Assembly: GCA_022559985.1 (NCBI GenBank)
Contig: JAFJTR010000006.1
Location: forward strand, 372,001-436,000
Direction: 5' to 3'
Source of the DNA: Parastagonospora avenae f. sp. tritici 18332-5
Taxonomy: Eukaryota; Ascomycota; Dothideomycetes; Pleosporales; Phaeosphaeriaceae
Length of the DNA: 64,000 nt
Positions 1 to 12,316 of the stretch are shown piece by piece (the stretch's first letter is position 1; each line of letters begins with the position of its first letter). Under the pieces are notes generated by a model. The model was not told where the DNA came from. It did not search any database and saw nothing but the letters and a program-made list of their open reading frames with translations. The position numbers were made by a program, and so were the translations under genes.

Positions 1-243
1 CAGACTTCGTTCCCTGCATCACATCAACAGTTCCGGAGGCTCACTGTCGCTCGCGGGGAAGAATGAGACAGGTTAGTGCCCTTGAGATGCTGATACAATA
101 TATTATACCAATACTTAATACATATCAAACTAGTCTTTTGATATTAAGATATCTCAGATACGGGTATGTAAGCCAAAATTCTGCATGCAACCACGCAGTC
201 CAAGACAAGAAAGGAAGAGATGAGCGATTGCACCCACAGAACC
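1..243. other. gene-free left edge
   Basis: No gene recognised. The stretch from about 90 to 170 is AT-rich and lies downstream of the oxysterol-binding protein stop, so it probably includes that gene's 3' untranslated region. Confidence 0.4.
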
Positions 244-2262
244 CTATGATTGCGCGTCAACAAACTCGTCGTCCTCGTGTGTCTCGCTGTCTTTCCGTCG
301 CAGCATATCGTCCCTGTGTGGCTCTTTTGCAGGGTTCGAGTTCAGCAGCTTGCTAGGCGGTAGCTCCGCATCAAGCTTTGCTTTTGTGCTGTCGGAGATT
401 GCGTTTGGCTGTGATCTTTGTTTTCCCAGAGGTACGACGGATGGATTTGTTGGATCGGTTGGGAAAGTGTTCTTCGCGACTGATCGGGTGGGTTCGAGTT
501 GCGCCGCACCGCCGGCACTGACGGGTTGACCAACCCCCTCTTGAGGATTCTGTGAAGCAGGTACCCGTACAGGCTGGAAAGGGGTTGGCTGTGCGGCGTC
601 CTGTGAAGCAGTCTGTTGCACAGTAGATTGCGGTGATGTGGCTTCCTGAGGGGTTGCCTGCTGTGGTGTTGGTTGTTGAGTGATTGATTGATGACCAGTG
701 GGTTCGGCGCTGGAGTGTTGAGTGCTCGATCGGACAGGGATATTAAACTGTCGCTCCGGCTTCTGTCCAGGAAGTATTGCGTGAATTTGTAGTATTTGTT
801 TAACCAACTCGTCGGGAGTCTTGCCATCACTGCTCAATGTTAGTTTGTGCTGGCATGTTCGGCCAAGGATGCGACTCACACTTTGGCGTTAATGATCCAC
901 TCCAAATCCTCTTCGTCTTCTTCAGGCCCGCCACGACCAGCCTGCACCCTGCGGAATAATTGTGGACTCCAGTCGATGCCCTCACTGTTCCGCTTCGCTG
1001 CTTCCTCCCGCTGTCTTTCCTCCACCTTTGCCTTTGCATCAGTCGCTACGTCTTGGTCTCTCCGCTTTACGGCTTCAGTGACATCGTGCCACAGCCTCTG
1101 GGATTCGCGTTCATCCTGCTCCTCAAGGGGTCGAGCCAGTGGCGGGCTGTGTTTTGCGTGTGATGCATCGAAGAGAAGTTCTTTTTTTCCCGTCTGAAAA
1201 TTGTTAGCGACCTAATAATTACTTATTGGAGCTTCTACACTCACGGTCAAATCCTTGATGTACATCTCCTCATTCCAAAGACCCGAAAACTCATAGAGGT
1301 TCTTGCCGTTGGCGTCTTTGATGTAGCCACCAATTGCGTTGTAGGTGCCGCTGAAGTAGCCCCTTGTCTTGAACTCGAGATCGGCCGACATTCCGGTTTC
1401 CGGACACCGTATGTATGCGTGGTCTCCAAGTTCGTACTTCATGGTGCCGAAGAGGATGCCTCGCGCATACATGTTCGGTTGTGTGACGAAGCTATACATG
1501 TCAGCTTTTCCACCACCGAGAGAACAACCGAGTTTCTTACAAGCGCTCGCCTGTGTTGAGCAATCTCAGGACAGCAATGCCCTCCATCAGGCTTGCTGCG
1601 GAATTGCCCAAGAACTTACTCCTGGGTTTCAAACAGCCATCGATGCGGATGTGATGCTCTGGAGCCATGAAGAAGTAGCTGGACTTGGGTGGATGATGTG
1701 ACGTCTGCTCTGAGACATAGTATCCTTTGGTGCCGTCTGGGTACTCCCAGTATCCGGTGAAAATCTCCCCGAGAATTGGGTTCAGCGGCTTTTTCACACC
1801 CCTACTTGGTCATCAGCAGGCGCTTGTGGGTGGTGCAGATACACGAGGTGGGCGTACGGAGGTTTAATGTGCCAGCCACTGAGGTAGAACTTGGTCACGG
1901 CGACAAATCGCTGCACTGGATCCTCGATCTTGGTGAGGGGCAGCATAGTCTCAGGGTGTGCCATGAAGCTGTCTCTCCCGTCAGCCTCGGTCATTTCTCG
2001 TCGGTGTATCTGCGCCAACACACTTTGTTATACGCTCGAGCATGGACCGCGGTTCGAGAATGAATGTGGGCAATGTCACTCGACTGAGGTCTGCGCCGGG
2101 TCGCAGCTGCGATATAATGTGTGACAGCACTTGGGAGCATGTTAGCCAGGCTGCCTGTGCTGCTCTACTTTGGCGTTGCAACGTACTGCTGCCCTGAGCC
2201 TCGTCCATGACTGTCTCGTCCTCTCTGTTAACTTCGTCACCTCCGTGTCGCGTCTCGTCCAT
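244..2262 (-). CDS. oxysterol-binding protein (Osh6/7-like lipid transfer protein)
   Basis: Lipid-transfer protein of the OSBP/ORP family, whose members carry sterol or phosphatidylserine against PI4P at membrane contacts. I read six exons: 2262-2024, 1968-1858, 1801-1541, 1491-1245, 1193-880 and 829-244, with introns of 49-56 bp. The frame then stays open for 585 codons. Visible landmarks are TLPTFILEPRSMLERIT near residue 70, the fingerprint EQTSHHPP (usual form EQVSHHPP), NPILGE, QPNMYARGILFG, and a C-terminal EEDLEWIINAKVDGKTPDE. The lipid-binding domain fills the protein to about residue 400. The last 180 residues or so are Gln/Pro/Ser/Thr-rich and probably disordered. There is no PH or ankyrin domain, which fits the short Osh6/7 type by family knowledge. 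The exact start is uncertain: ATG 2262 is the first in frame, and the region just before SQLRPG could hide another small intron. Confidence 0.9.
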
Positions 2263-2954
2263 GGAAGACCCTCGGCTGCCTACACGATGACAAGAACGAA
2301 TCAGTTTTTGCGGCTTCAGGCGGGCTGTGTACCTGGAGCGGTACGACCGGAAGCAGGGCGGGACGCACTTGTTGTCAGCGAGTTCTTGCGCCCATGGCGA
2401 ACTCCAGGAATGTGCGGCATGGTGAGTCTGCAGCGTGTGGATCCGTAATCAGCAAAACTGAAGACGGCTACCAGGCTGAGAAGAAATGCTGGCGAAAGGC
2501 AGCACGGGTACGAACGACAGGTGTAAACAGGTTGTCCGGTGATGCGCGATGTGAGTTCCGCGCCGAGCGATGACGACTGGGCCTTTACAAATTTAGTACC
2601 CCGCCTACGTAAGGCAGAAGCTGACTGCAGCGGACGACACTCGACTTCACCGGTACCACGAAAGCTGGACTGCAAGAAGCTACTGAAGACGTCAAAACTG
2701 AAATACCTGTGTCTCCATGTGACTAATGCGCGAATCTTGCAGAGGGCGGGACCATTTCAGTTGCTGCCCCGCGTGAGCAAGGCGGAGCTCTCGGCATTGG
2801 GTCCTTGCGCAATAACGTACCTGCACAACTACATCATAATAGGACCGCCAACAACAGACGCCAAATCAAACACGCCCTTCCATGACAGCCATGCAAATCT
2901 GTGGACTCGAGGCTGACATTGTCCGGAAAGCTGCTCCGAAGTGCGCTGTGTCAC
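2263..2954. other. spacer between OSBP start and PNC1 stop
   Basis: About 690 bp upstream of the oxysterol-binding protein and downstream of PNC1. Open frames here are short and show no family motif. It probably holds the OSBP promoter and the PNC1 3' end; an upstream OSBP exon cannot be excluded. Confidence 0.4.
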
Positions 2955-3709
2955 CTAGACTCCGCGTGCTGCTCCAGCCAGCTCCCTGACCTTTTTCACT
3001 TGCACAGCATCCTTGCCGATCACCGAGACTCCAACCTTTGCGTACGCCTGATGCACAGCCTCGAGTGAAGAAGGATCTACTGCTTTGGTGGCCTCTTCAA
3101 TGACCCACGTCTTGAAGCCCTCGATTACAGAATCGATTGCTGTGCACTTCACGCAATAGTCTGCGGCCAGCCCCACAACAAAGACATCTGTCACACGCGC
3201 ATCCCTCAGGGTCTTTGCCAGGTCACTTTCAGTGACGCGGGGTTTCTTGAAGGGGTCGGCAAAGGCAGAGTACATTTCAACGCGCTTGTCTTGGCCCTTC
3301 TCTATGATATGGTCAATCTTGCTCGCGTCCAGCTCCGGAAGCAGCTCTGCGCCTTTCGTGCCCTGAACGCAGTGGTCTGGCCATAGTTGTGTCTCCTGCG
3401 ACTCTTCGGCATTGTATGGATTTGTGATGGTAGCTTTCGACACGAAAGGCTTATTGTTTGGCGCGGGGTGGTTAGACGCAAAGGAGATGTGGTCTTGGGG
3501 GTGGAAGTCCTTGGTTGCGACTTTGACTACGAATGGTAGGGACAGTAACTCGTTGATGATTGCGACGATATCGCGACCGCCTGTGACTGCTAGAGATCCA
3601 TGCTGTTCTTGTCAGCCAATGCGCCTATCAAGCATAATTTTGCGAAACTCACAGGTGGGCAGAAGTCCTCCTGCATGTCAACGACAACGAGTGCTGGCTT
3701 GAAGGACAT
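2955..3709 (-). CDS. PNC1: nicotinamidase
   Basis: Converts nicotinamide to nicotinic acid and ammonia in the NAD+ salvage pathway, which also relieves nicotinamide inhibition of sirtuins (family knowledge). Two exons, 3709-3653 and 3602-2955, with a 50-bp intron, give 234 residues, close to the usual size. The isochorismatase-like fold is evident. It has the catalytic Asp in VVVDMQEDFCPP near the N terminus, a metal-site segment KDFHPQDH, the catalytic Lys region IIEKGQDK, and the nucleophile Cys in GLAADYCVKCTA. The chosen ATG gives the expected start directly before the hydrophobic strand that carries the catalytic Asp, and the splice restores PPHGSLAVTGG in frame. It lies on the same strand as the OSBP gene but 690 bp away, so transcription is probably independent. 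Confidence 0.95.
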
Positions 3710-4044
3710 GATGTTGGTGTAGATGAGTTAGTGCTATGGATGAGCAGAGATATCAAGCAACTGATGTGGTCCCGAGTTGAGCACTACAAGGCAAACAACT
3801 TCTTGAAGTAATCTATTTTACCAAAAAACAGCCTAGGCAGCATTGCTGCAAGTTAATTTACTCAGGTGTTCGCGACCCGACGTCGGTGAAGGTGATGCTT
3901 CGGCGGGTCGCGTTGCGACTTCCTCACTTACCTAAGCAGAATGCCAAGATCTGCGGCTTCGTCTGTATCATTCGACAGAACGTCAACTCCCACCAAGCCC
4001 GCCCACCCCGTCACCCTCTCCGCTCTACCCCAATTGCTGTCGCC
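3710..4044. promoter_or_regulatory. divergent promoter region PNC1 / COX4
   Basis: The 335 bp between the divergent PNC1 and COX4 starts must hold both promoters. The stretch just before COX4 (about 3990-4040) is pyrimidine-rich, as is common before fungal start codons. No clear TATA box seen. Confidence 0.5.
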
Positions 4045-4854
4045 ATGTTTCTGCAGCGCTCTGCCGTCACCGCCGCGCGACGAGTGGCCCCTCGCGCCAT
4101 CGCCCGCCGCACTTTCACCACCACTTTCGTCCGCCGTAGGTCGCTCCAGCAGCTATCGTACGACCTACCATTGACATGCTTGCAGGCGATGCGAACGACA
4201 AGTCTGCCCCGGAAAAGGCGACCAGCCAGTCCGGCAACCCTCCCAGTATCCTCGAGGGCTACAAGAAGCTTGACGGTATGCTGCGCCAACCTCGATGTTT
4301 TTGCGGCCGAACAACAGCCGGCTGCAGCTATCGCGACAACGTCATTCGCTGACAATCACAACTACAGAGATCAAGACTGATGCCGACCTTTTTGCTCCTG
4401 GTGCGAAGCCCGGTACCATTCCTACCGACGCCGAGCAAGCCACCGGTCTTGAGCGTCTCGAAATCCTCGGAAAGATGCAGGGCATTGACATCTTCGACAT
4501 GAGGCCATTGGACGCCAGCCGTCTCGGTACGTCAGATAAAGAGTCTAAGAATAACGGGACCATGGCTGACGAATTGCAGGCACCCCAGAGGACCCCATCG
4601 TTGTCAACTCTGCTGGCAACGAGCAGTACGTGGGCTGCACCGGCTTCCCTGCCGACTCCCACAACGTTCTCTGGATCACTCTCACCCGCGAAGAGCCCCA
4701 GTCTCGCTGCATGGAGTGTGGTTCTACCTACAAGATGCACTACGTGGGCCCTGCCGACGACGCGCACGGACACGACCACCACCATGCCGAGAACCTCTAC
4801 CCCAAGCCAAAGGACATGGCTGACTTCCTCAAGCCGGAGTACCTGTCCCGATAG
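4045..4854 (+). CDS. COX4: cytochrome c oxidase subunit IV (yeast COX4 / mammalian Vb)
   Basis: Nuclear-encoded structural subunit of mitochondrial complex IV, on the matrix side, with a bound zinc. Four exons, 4045-4135, 4186-4275, 4368-4526 and 4580-4854, give 204 residues. The N terminus is an Arg/Ala/Ser-rich mitochondrial presequence without acidic residues (MFLQRSAVTAARR). The mature part contains ILEGYKKLDEIKTDAD, GKMQGIDIFDMRPLD and the zinc-site cysteines in VGCTGFPADSH and SRCMECGSTYKMHYVG. A short His-rich stretch (DHHHAE) precedes the C terminus. All splice joins keep frame through conserved blocks. It is convergent with CGI121, with only 131 bp between the stop codons. Confidence 0.95.
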
Positions 4855-4985
4855 AATGGTCGATATCTAGATTCTGAAGGCGAGAAGCCATGTAGCATAG
4901 TGGGATTGGAGACGTCATTTCATCTTGTGTTTCGATCTACATGGTGATGCATTTCTGGGACCATCGTTTCACCCTTGCTAGTCTT

Positions 4986-5777
4986 TTACGAGCCTTTCAG
5001 GGCGATCGTCCCCAATATCACCACCTCCATCTGCTTCTTCTCGCCCTCTTTTTCTGCGCCATCGCCGTTCACAGCCGCCCCTGCCCCCTTCTTGCCCTTC
5101 TTCGCCGCCCCATCGCCAAGCTTGTACACCTTCCTGATCTTGTCGATGTCGCACCACTGACCCAGCTCCTCGCCCTTTGCGCTAATCTCGACACTGGTGC
5201 CCTCGACTACGCTTCCTAGATGCTGACTTACGCTTTCATTTGTGATGTCGCCATCGACGAGCCACTCCTTGGCCTCAGCGTCTGAGGACGGCTTGAGTGG
5301 CAGCTTGACAGCAATGAGGTGGGTGGTAGTGTCGCTTATGCCAAATTTCTTATACGACTCGCCAATATTGTTGTTGGGCGATAGTCGAAAAACCAGCTCA
5401 GAGTGAGGCGTGCGAGTCTTTTGGCGGTGCGTGCAGAGAGCGTGGATGGTGATGAAGGTTGTGGATAGGAGGTGGGTTGGAGACAGGATCTGGGGTCGGT
5501 CGTTAGCCGCAGCATGTGACCATAAGGCAATGCCAAGGCGTGGTTCATTTCATTGTGCAAGGCGCAACGTCAGAGATGAACAGCAATTTCTCCAGAAGCG
5601 CCACAGGGTAGCAATATTACCTACCATGTCGGCGTCCAGAAAGGCATAGTCGAATGCCGGATTGGCTTCCAGCAACTGACTCTTTAGATAACTTGGGTTC
5701 TTGATGTCCTTGAACAGGGCTACATGGACAGGATACGCCTCATAGTGCGGAAGGGTGAAGGTCCGCACATGGGCCAT
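4986..5777 (-). CDS. CGI121: EKC/KEOPS complex subunit Cgi121
   Basis: Accessory subunit of the KEOPS complex, which makes the universal t6A modification at position 37 of ANN-decoding tRNAs; Cgi121 binds Bud32 and tRNA (family knowledge). Two exons, 5777-5625 and 5489-4986, give 218 residues. Family landmarks are the N-terminal VALFKDIKN, the block FDYAFLDADMILSPTHLLS formed exactly across the splice, and the C-terminal DIDKIRKVYKLGD. Its 135-bp intron is longer than most in this window. A Lys/Gly/Ala-rich insert (GAAKKGKKGAG) and a terminal hydrophobic strand follow. The start codon is the first ATG and is followed by the conserved strand. Confidence 0.9.
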
Positions 5778-6684
5778 GGCGCTGCAGGGAGATCGGCTGC
5801 GCTAGATGTGATGGTGTGCTTGGAAGTGGTGTGGTGATGTGCAGAGGTGCAGAGCACAGACGCTGGAGGTGTGCTGCTGTCGTTTTTGGGAAGACCTAGA
5901 CTTGCGGATTGCTTTTTCCCTCGTTGGTGGTCGTGTCTCGTCGGATCTGGTTGAGCCCTGTGGTGCGCCGTGGACGTGTGCCGGTGGCTTAGCAGTGCGG
6001 CTATGGGACTATGGGTGGTAGGATGGCGCACAGTTCGCATACGGCCGAAGTAACGTTTGGGTCGTCTCCGCAGTTTGGAGTAAGAGGCCTTCTTCGCGAT
6101 GCCTGATTGGGATTGTAGCGGGGTGCCAAGGCTCTGCAATGGTTCTAAACGAGCCTCGGAGCTGGAAGGATCGGATGCGCAGGGCGAATCAGGTGGCAGT
6201 CGAGGCGGCGATCGTGGCGGTTGGCCGAGCATGTCAGGCTGCCGTTCCTGAGACGATGAATCTCCATGACAGCGGTCTGGACAGTCCAAGGTTTGCTGGC
6301 GGGCGGCGGCCAATGGCACGGCCAATGGAGCGCGAGCCGGAAGTTGAGGTGGGCATGCAGGAGTGGCCCATGCCCTTGGAGCATCTCGCCGAACGCCAGC
6401 ACTCTTTCAGTGCGTTGCTCGAGCTCGTGCCGTACATCGCGCATCAGTCTATAACCTCTTACCAAACTCCTGCGAGTCCCTCTGCCATTGCACAACAACA
6501 CCGGCCGCTGTGGTGTTACGACGACGCGCCGAATCCCTCCTGCGCGCGTTCTCTGGGGTGCATGCCATGAGTGTCAAGGTTCACAGACAGCGTTAGGCGC
6601 GCCCCGTAATCAAGCCACCAGCCTGCCCCGACCGTGCCAGCGGTCGTTTGCGTGCGGAAGATACCGTCGCCCGTTGCAACCACA
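5778..6684. promoter_or_regulatory. divergent promoter region CGI121 / zinc-cluster factor
   Basis: About 900 bp between two divergent starts. GC-rich, with several open but motif-free frames on both strands that look like chance. No distinct TATA or CCAAT element stood out. Confidence 0.4.
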
Positions 6685-9638
6685 ATGGCCCCCAAGCGGG
6701 CCTCTGAGGACGAACCGACCCTCGTCCACAAGATCCAGCGCATCGAGCACGGCGTGTCGACGAGCCCGCCGCAGCCTGTCGCAAACAACGCGAACAACGA
6801 CTTCTCCACATCGGTGAAGCGGAAGCTGGCCGACTCGAAGCGCACCGGACAGGCGTGCGACCGATGCAAGGTATGTACCCGAATGCGAGGTTGAGATGCT
6901 TCCAAATAAGAGATGGAGACTTCCCTTCCCTTCCCTTGAAGACATGTTTGTGTTTACACAGTGCATCCTTCGCCGTCTGTCGCACCTTCCCTCGCCTCAT
7001 CAACTCTCTGCGCGTCGCTCACGCACATCTCGCCGCTCGACGCGACTGGTTCGCGCGGCGTGTCGCATGCAACATCAGCTGACCCGCTCCTTCACCACAG
7101 ATCCGCAAGATTCGCTGCGATGGCCGTCCGGAAGGCTGCACGCCGTGCGAGCAGAACAGGACGCCATGCCAGACCACGGACCGCATCACCGGACGCGCCA
7201 CAGTGCGCGGCCACGCCGAGGCCATGGAGTCTGAGAATGCGTACCTGCGCAGGCAGATTGCACACCTCCAGGACCAGCTGAAGGAGAATAACATCGAGCC
7301 CCGCCCACTCCCCGCCTACACGGGTCTGCAGCCTCCTCAATGGACCCCCGCGCGCGCAAACGACAGCCAGAACTGGGCAGACTCTCAGCGACGACCCAGC
7401 GCATCGCCTCTGCCTGGCTACATGCCTGCAGGCGCACTAGAGACGCCTGAATTCCGCCCGCTGCCCTCGTTCAAGCGTGGCTCGATTGGCGACAACTATT
7501 TGGGTGTCGGTGCCGGAGACCATCCGCTGAGCCACATTAGGGGTACCTCGCTGTCCATCTTCGGCACCGATATCGACATCACCGACTATATGAAGGACGA
7601 GGCCGCATACAATTCCTCCATCATGTCCTACTCGGCACTGGCCAGACTCGCCCTTGGAGAGGATCACGTCGACCCAGTTATATTACCGCCCTACAAATCG
7701 CTCAACGACTACGCCACATGGTACTTGCGCTCGCTCAATCCCTATACAATGCTGGTGCACAAGCCTGCCTTCATGGAGCTGATATGGAAGTTTGGAAACG
7801 ATCCAAATTTCAAGCCCACCCCGCCCCAGACAGTCATGGTCCACATGATGCTTGCGACGATCCAGTATCAAATAGCAGCCCGAAACAGCGCGCAGAGCGC
7901 CCTCCGCGAGGAGTCGCATCGGCACTACTCCTACGCCATGAGCTTCTACAAAAAGCTGCTTCTGGGACACCACGAGCTGCAAGATATCCAAGCCTTGACC
8001 ATGATATGTCACCACCTGCGCAACTTTCCAAAACCGGGCCCCGCTTGGATCATGACTTCCATCACCTATCTCTTTGCGCTCGAGCTCGGCCTCCACCGCT
8101 CGGTCAAGAACTGGGCTGACGGTGCTGCAAAGCTCTCGAAACTTGAGATTGAGATGAGGAAGCGCATCTTCTGGACGCTCACTGCCATGCTGGTCAACAT
8201 GAACGGCAAGCTGGGCAGGCCAATGCCCATCAGCAACGAGGACATTGATGTCGAGTTTCCTGAACCGATGAAAGATTGCTTGCCAGAAGAAGAGGTGCAT
8301 CTCGATCCCTTCCATCAGTGCTCGTTTCAAGTGGGCATCCAGATCGCAAAGTACACGGTGCATGAGATCGACTTGTACAAGACGATCTACTCTGTGCGGT
8401 CCTCGTCAACAACATACGTCGAGAGGCTGAAGCTTCTCGAAGCTCGCATCCAGCAGTGGAGGGAAGGATTGCCCTACGAGCTACGGGATCCCGCGCATGC
8501 GTCCCCGGACGATCATATCTTTGCCCTGTATTTGGAATATTGGTTCCAAGCTTACCAGTTGCACTTGCATCACCCAGCAGTGTGCCGCTCACAGGATCAA
8601 ACCATCATGGAGTCGAATCTAGACAAGTGTCTCGATGCGTCGCAGAAGATGGTGCAGAATTGTAATACACTGATGGTGAAGAAGAGTCTGGACATACCCT
8701 GGATCAATACCGTTGTGTACATTGCAGCCATGTTTACCACATTGCACATTTCGGCTATGCGTAAAGAACAGCTATCGCCCAGCGACATGAAGAGGCTCAC
8801 GGGCGACATGGAGGTTTGGGTCAACGTCTTGGGCGAATGCGACCACTTTCTGAGTAAGCTACACCTCACGTCTGCCGTGTCTTTCAAGTCTCGCTAACAC
8901 AGACCAGATTCTGGAGACAACTTGAAGGCTGCTATTACTGGAATTGTCGAGCAGTCATTGGTGAACATTAATGACGGCATCGTGAAGCGGACTGCGACCG
9001 AGTCACTCGCGCGAGTAGCGCTTCAAGCACCCCAACATTCAACAAACACGACACCGCTATACGACGCTAGTGTCTACCGAGAGGGATACTCTACAACCGC
9101 ACATACTGATCCTGCTCTTGCATCGTCTTCGCCCACCTACACTTCCATGCCCGTAGGTCCAGCACACCCCTATAGCATTGGGAACCCCGTTCCAGTGCCT
9201 CAGCAGACGAACAATGCATTCGACCACCAACAGACGTATAGCAATGACGATCAGGGAATGACTACAACACATGTGGCCGCATTGGCGGCGGCGTCGAGCG
9301 GCACAACACAGCCTGGGGATACTTACGGATACCCTAATACACATGCACACAGCACAAACGGTAGCCAGCCAGCGTATGCGACCACTGCGTACCCACAGCA
9401 AGATTGGCGGCAATGGGCGCGGACTTATATGCAGCCGCATCCCATGAGCCAGCCCGGCGAGTATCTCAATACAGCAACAACTTTGATGGCCCTTGGTGGT
9501 CGAGACGGCGGCTCTCAAGATACGGGTCACAATGGCCAAGCGCATCTAGACACATCTGGGGTTTCCGGTCATGTACACTGGCCTGATATGGCGTACCCGA
9601 GCGTTACAAACGGACATGGCCACATGGGCCATCAGTGA
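6685..9638 (+). CDS. Zn2Cys6 fungal transcription factor
   Basis: Nuclear DNA-binding regulator. Exons 6685-6870, 7101-8853 and 8908-9638 give 889 residues. The zinc binuclear cluster is complete, C-X2-C-X6-C-X6-C-X2-C-X6-C. It starts at GQACDRCK at the end of exon 1 and continues with IRKIRCDGRPEGC in exon 2, so the unusually long 230-bp first intron splits the DNA-binding domain after its second Cys. A leucine/coil segment (AYLRRQIAHLQDQLKE) follows and probably mediates dimerisation. The middle (about residues 200-550) resembles the fungal-specific regulatory domain, with ELGLHRSVKNWADGA-type text. The C-terminal third is Gln/His/Thr-rich and low in structure, as in activation regions. The second intron join (FLNSGDNLKAAITG) is fixed by frame. 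The target genes are unknown; neighbours are housekeeping. Confidence 0.9.
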
Positions 9639-10550
9639 ACCCGGACGTGAGAGGCGACTGGAACACTAAAAAAAACGATGACGCTATTTCCCAGTTGCAT
9701 GGCATTCGTATCAGATATCCTTTCAACGACGGCGGAATCTTGAAATTTTGACTTGGAGTCAGGGCAAAGGCTCACGTGTGAGACCGCAGGCTAGTGGGGT
9801 AATTTATAGAAATGAAGCGGCTCACACGAGGAGCTAGGGGTTACAAGGAATAGGAACTGTACGATTATGTTTCAAGTTACGGCTGGTTAATGTGATGAAG
9901 ATGAAGAGGGCGGAGCGGAGAGAACGCAGGGTATTGGCCCGCACATCAGTACGAATACAAGAGCTCGGTCTGCTCAATCAAGATCGAATCCGCACACACA
10001 GCCAGAGCTCGCCACGTGTACCAAAATTAACCCGACCAAGGTCTCCAGATTCCAAGTTCTTGTCTATATCTGCATCTCATTATTCCCGCCAACGATGCCA
10101 CATGTTCACATCGCCCAGATCCCCCGCAAGTTCAAATTACCCAAAGTATCCGCCGATATTAAAGACCACATGTCCACCCCAGTCTAGACTAGCTTGGCAG
10201 CGCAAACAAGCTCAAGATCTTAATCTGCACGTAAAGCTTGGTGCAGGGAGTTATTGGGAAATGCATTTCAAACTCTCGGTAACAATATACTGGTATGAGT
10301 GGCGGCACCGAGATAAGAGATGATGTCTACCGGGATGATGTGGGCGGGACCGATGAGCTTTTTATATACATCTCATCTGGATGCCGTGGATGGTAGCTTG
10401 GTGGTTGATTTGCGCCGTCTTGTTCATCTTGTGTAGTCTTGGGTTTGGAAGAGGGATGCTGAGGTTGCTACACATCCGCCTCGCTCCCCTCTAGTCTAGT
10501 ATTTCTCTTCTCCCGGGTTTCCCGTTTGAGGTGGAATAGGTTGTCTCAAG
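9639..10550. other. spacer before S28 peptidase
   Basis: About 910 bp with no recognisable gene. The distal part holds the probable promoter of the S28 peptidase. Confidence 0.4.
10361..10370 (+). promoter_or_regulatory. TATA-like element upstream of S28 peptidase
   Basis: A TTTATATACA sequence lies about 180 bp before the ATG at 10551, a plausible core promoter position for a fungal gene with a leader. Confidence 0.4.
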
Positions 10551-12316
10551 ATGCGATCTTCAAAGCTGCTTCTGGTGGCTTTCTTGCACACCGCAACCGC
10601 AATGAACAACGCATTCGCACGCTCCTTCGCGCTCTTTGCAGACATGGGCCTGAACCCCGACGGCACGCCCATCGACATCACCATCCCCTCTTCTCTCAAT
10701 GACGCAGGGACTTTCTCTCTGAAGGCCAGCATAGCCAGTCTCCATTCCGCCTCGACCCAACCGCCCCCCGAACAAATCGTACCCGAATACATCGAACTCC
10801 CCATCGATGCCTTCGCCGCCTCCAAAAACCAAGGCACCTCCTACCACGGCACGTTCTGGAACCGCTACTGGGTGGCTTCCCACGCCTACAAGCCCGGCGC
10901 TCCCGTGTTTCTCTACGACGTCGGCGAATCCGACGCCAGCACCAACGCGCTCTACCGCCTGCAAGACCCCACAAGTTTCTTCCGGCAATTGGTCGAGAAG
11001 TACAACGGCATCGGCATCGTATGGGAACACAGATTCTACGGAAACTCGTCGCCGACGCCCGTCGATGTCAACACGCCTCCCGAGGACTTTGTGTTTCTGA
11101 ACACGGAGCAGAGTCTCGCGGACGTCGATCGCTTCGCGAAGCAGTTTAGTTTAAGGGACAGAGGCATTAATTACACGCTGACACCCGATCGCACGCCGTG
11201 GGTCATGGTCGGTGGGAGTTACCCCGGCATGCGCGCGGCGTTTATGCGCGACATGTACCCGGCCACGATCGCGGCGGCGTGGGCGTCGTCGGCGCCTGTG
11301 CAGGCGACCATCGACCAGAGCGATTACTACGAGCCCATGTGGCAAGGCTTGCAGCGGTATGGGTTTGGGAATTGCTCGCGGGATGTAAGGGCGGCGGTGA
11401 GGTGGATCGATGGGGTACTTGATAGTAGGAATCAGACAGAGGCGCAGAAGGTGAAGGTGATGTTCCTGGGGAAAGGCGCGGAGGCGAATAGTCATGCGAC
11501 GTTTGCGGATGCGTTGACGACGGTTACGGCGGCGTGGATGAGTTATGGGGTTGAAGGGGGGGTGCTGGGATTCCGGCGGTTTTGCGATTGGATCGAGACG
11601 GATGTAGATGGGTTGAAGCCCGTTGTAGCTGGGGCGCAGGGGTGGAGCGGCATCAAGGGAGCCAAGTGGGTGGTAGAGCGGTGGGCGACGTATCCGTGGT
11701 TCGTGGGGAATGTGAATCGGTACCTAGAGACGGAGTGCAGTGGGCGCGATGATGTGGAGGGGAAATGCGATTTGAATCGCAAGTATACCGATCCGCAGAT
11801 GATTAGTTGGACGTGGCAGTTTTGCACGCAATGGGGTGAGTCCAGCATAAACCCACTTCCCTGCCCGTTGCCTTCTGAACGCGGTGTGCTGATGATATAT
11901 CAGGCTTCTTCCAATCCGCCAATCTCGGCCCGCACCAACTCGTTTCCAAATACAACTCCCTCACGCACTGGCGCTCCATTTGCCATCGCCAGTTCCCCAC
12001 CGCTTCACCTGACATCTTCCCTTCCTGGCCAGACGTCGCGCGCACGAATCGTATCTTCGGAGGGTGGTCGATACGGCCCTCCAATACCTATTGGTCTAAT
12101 GGCGAATTTGACCCGTGGCGCAGCTTGTCCCGTGCCGGGGGGTATGTGATTGAGAACGCGCAGCATTGCTATGATTTTAGGACGACAGGTTTGACGGTCC
12201 CGGGTGGGGAGGTGAGTCGGAAGATTTTTGAGGAGAAATTGACGGGGTGGTTAAAAAGTTGGAGGCCGACGGGGAGTGGGAGGCCGGGGAGACCGGGGAG
12301 ACCGGGGAGAGGGTAG
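10551..12316 (+). CDS. secreted serine carboxypeptidase/prolyl peptidase, family S28
   Basis: Secreted proline-specific serine peptidase, alpha/beta hydrolase fold, probably for extracellular peptide digestion. Two exons, 10551-11835 and 11904-12316, give 565 residues. A signal peptide is visible (KLLLVAFLHTATA). The catalytic Ser is in GGSYPGM, the Asp in NGEFDPW and the His in AQHCYDF, so the triad is intact. WEHRFYG and PTPVD are typical S28 text. Two oddities: the segment between the Asp and His motifs (about 15 residues) seems shorter than in relatives I know, suggesting an internal deletion. The protein also ends in a GRPGRPGRPGRG repeat encoded by a purine-rich DNA repeat. Possible N-glycosylation sites include NYT, NCS and NQT. 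Confidence 0.9.
12279..12312 (+). repeat. 9-bp tandem repeat encoding the S28 peptidase tail
   Basis: Purine-rich tandem copies of a GGGGAGACC-like unit at the very end of the S28 peptidase gene. They encode repeated Gly-Arg-Pro and are prone to length change. Confidence 0.7.
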
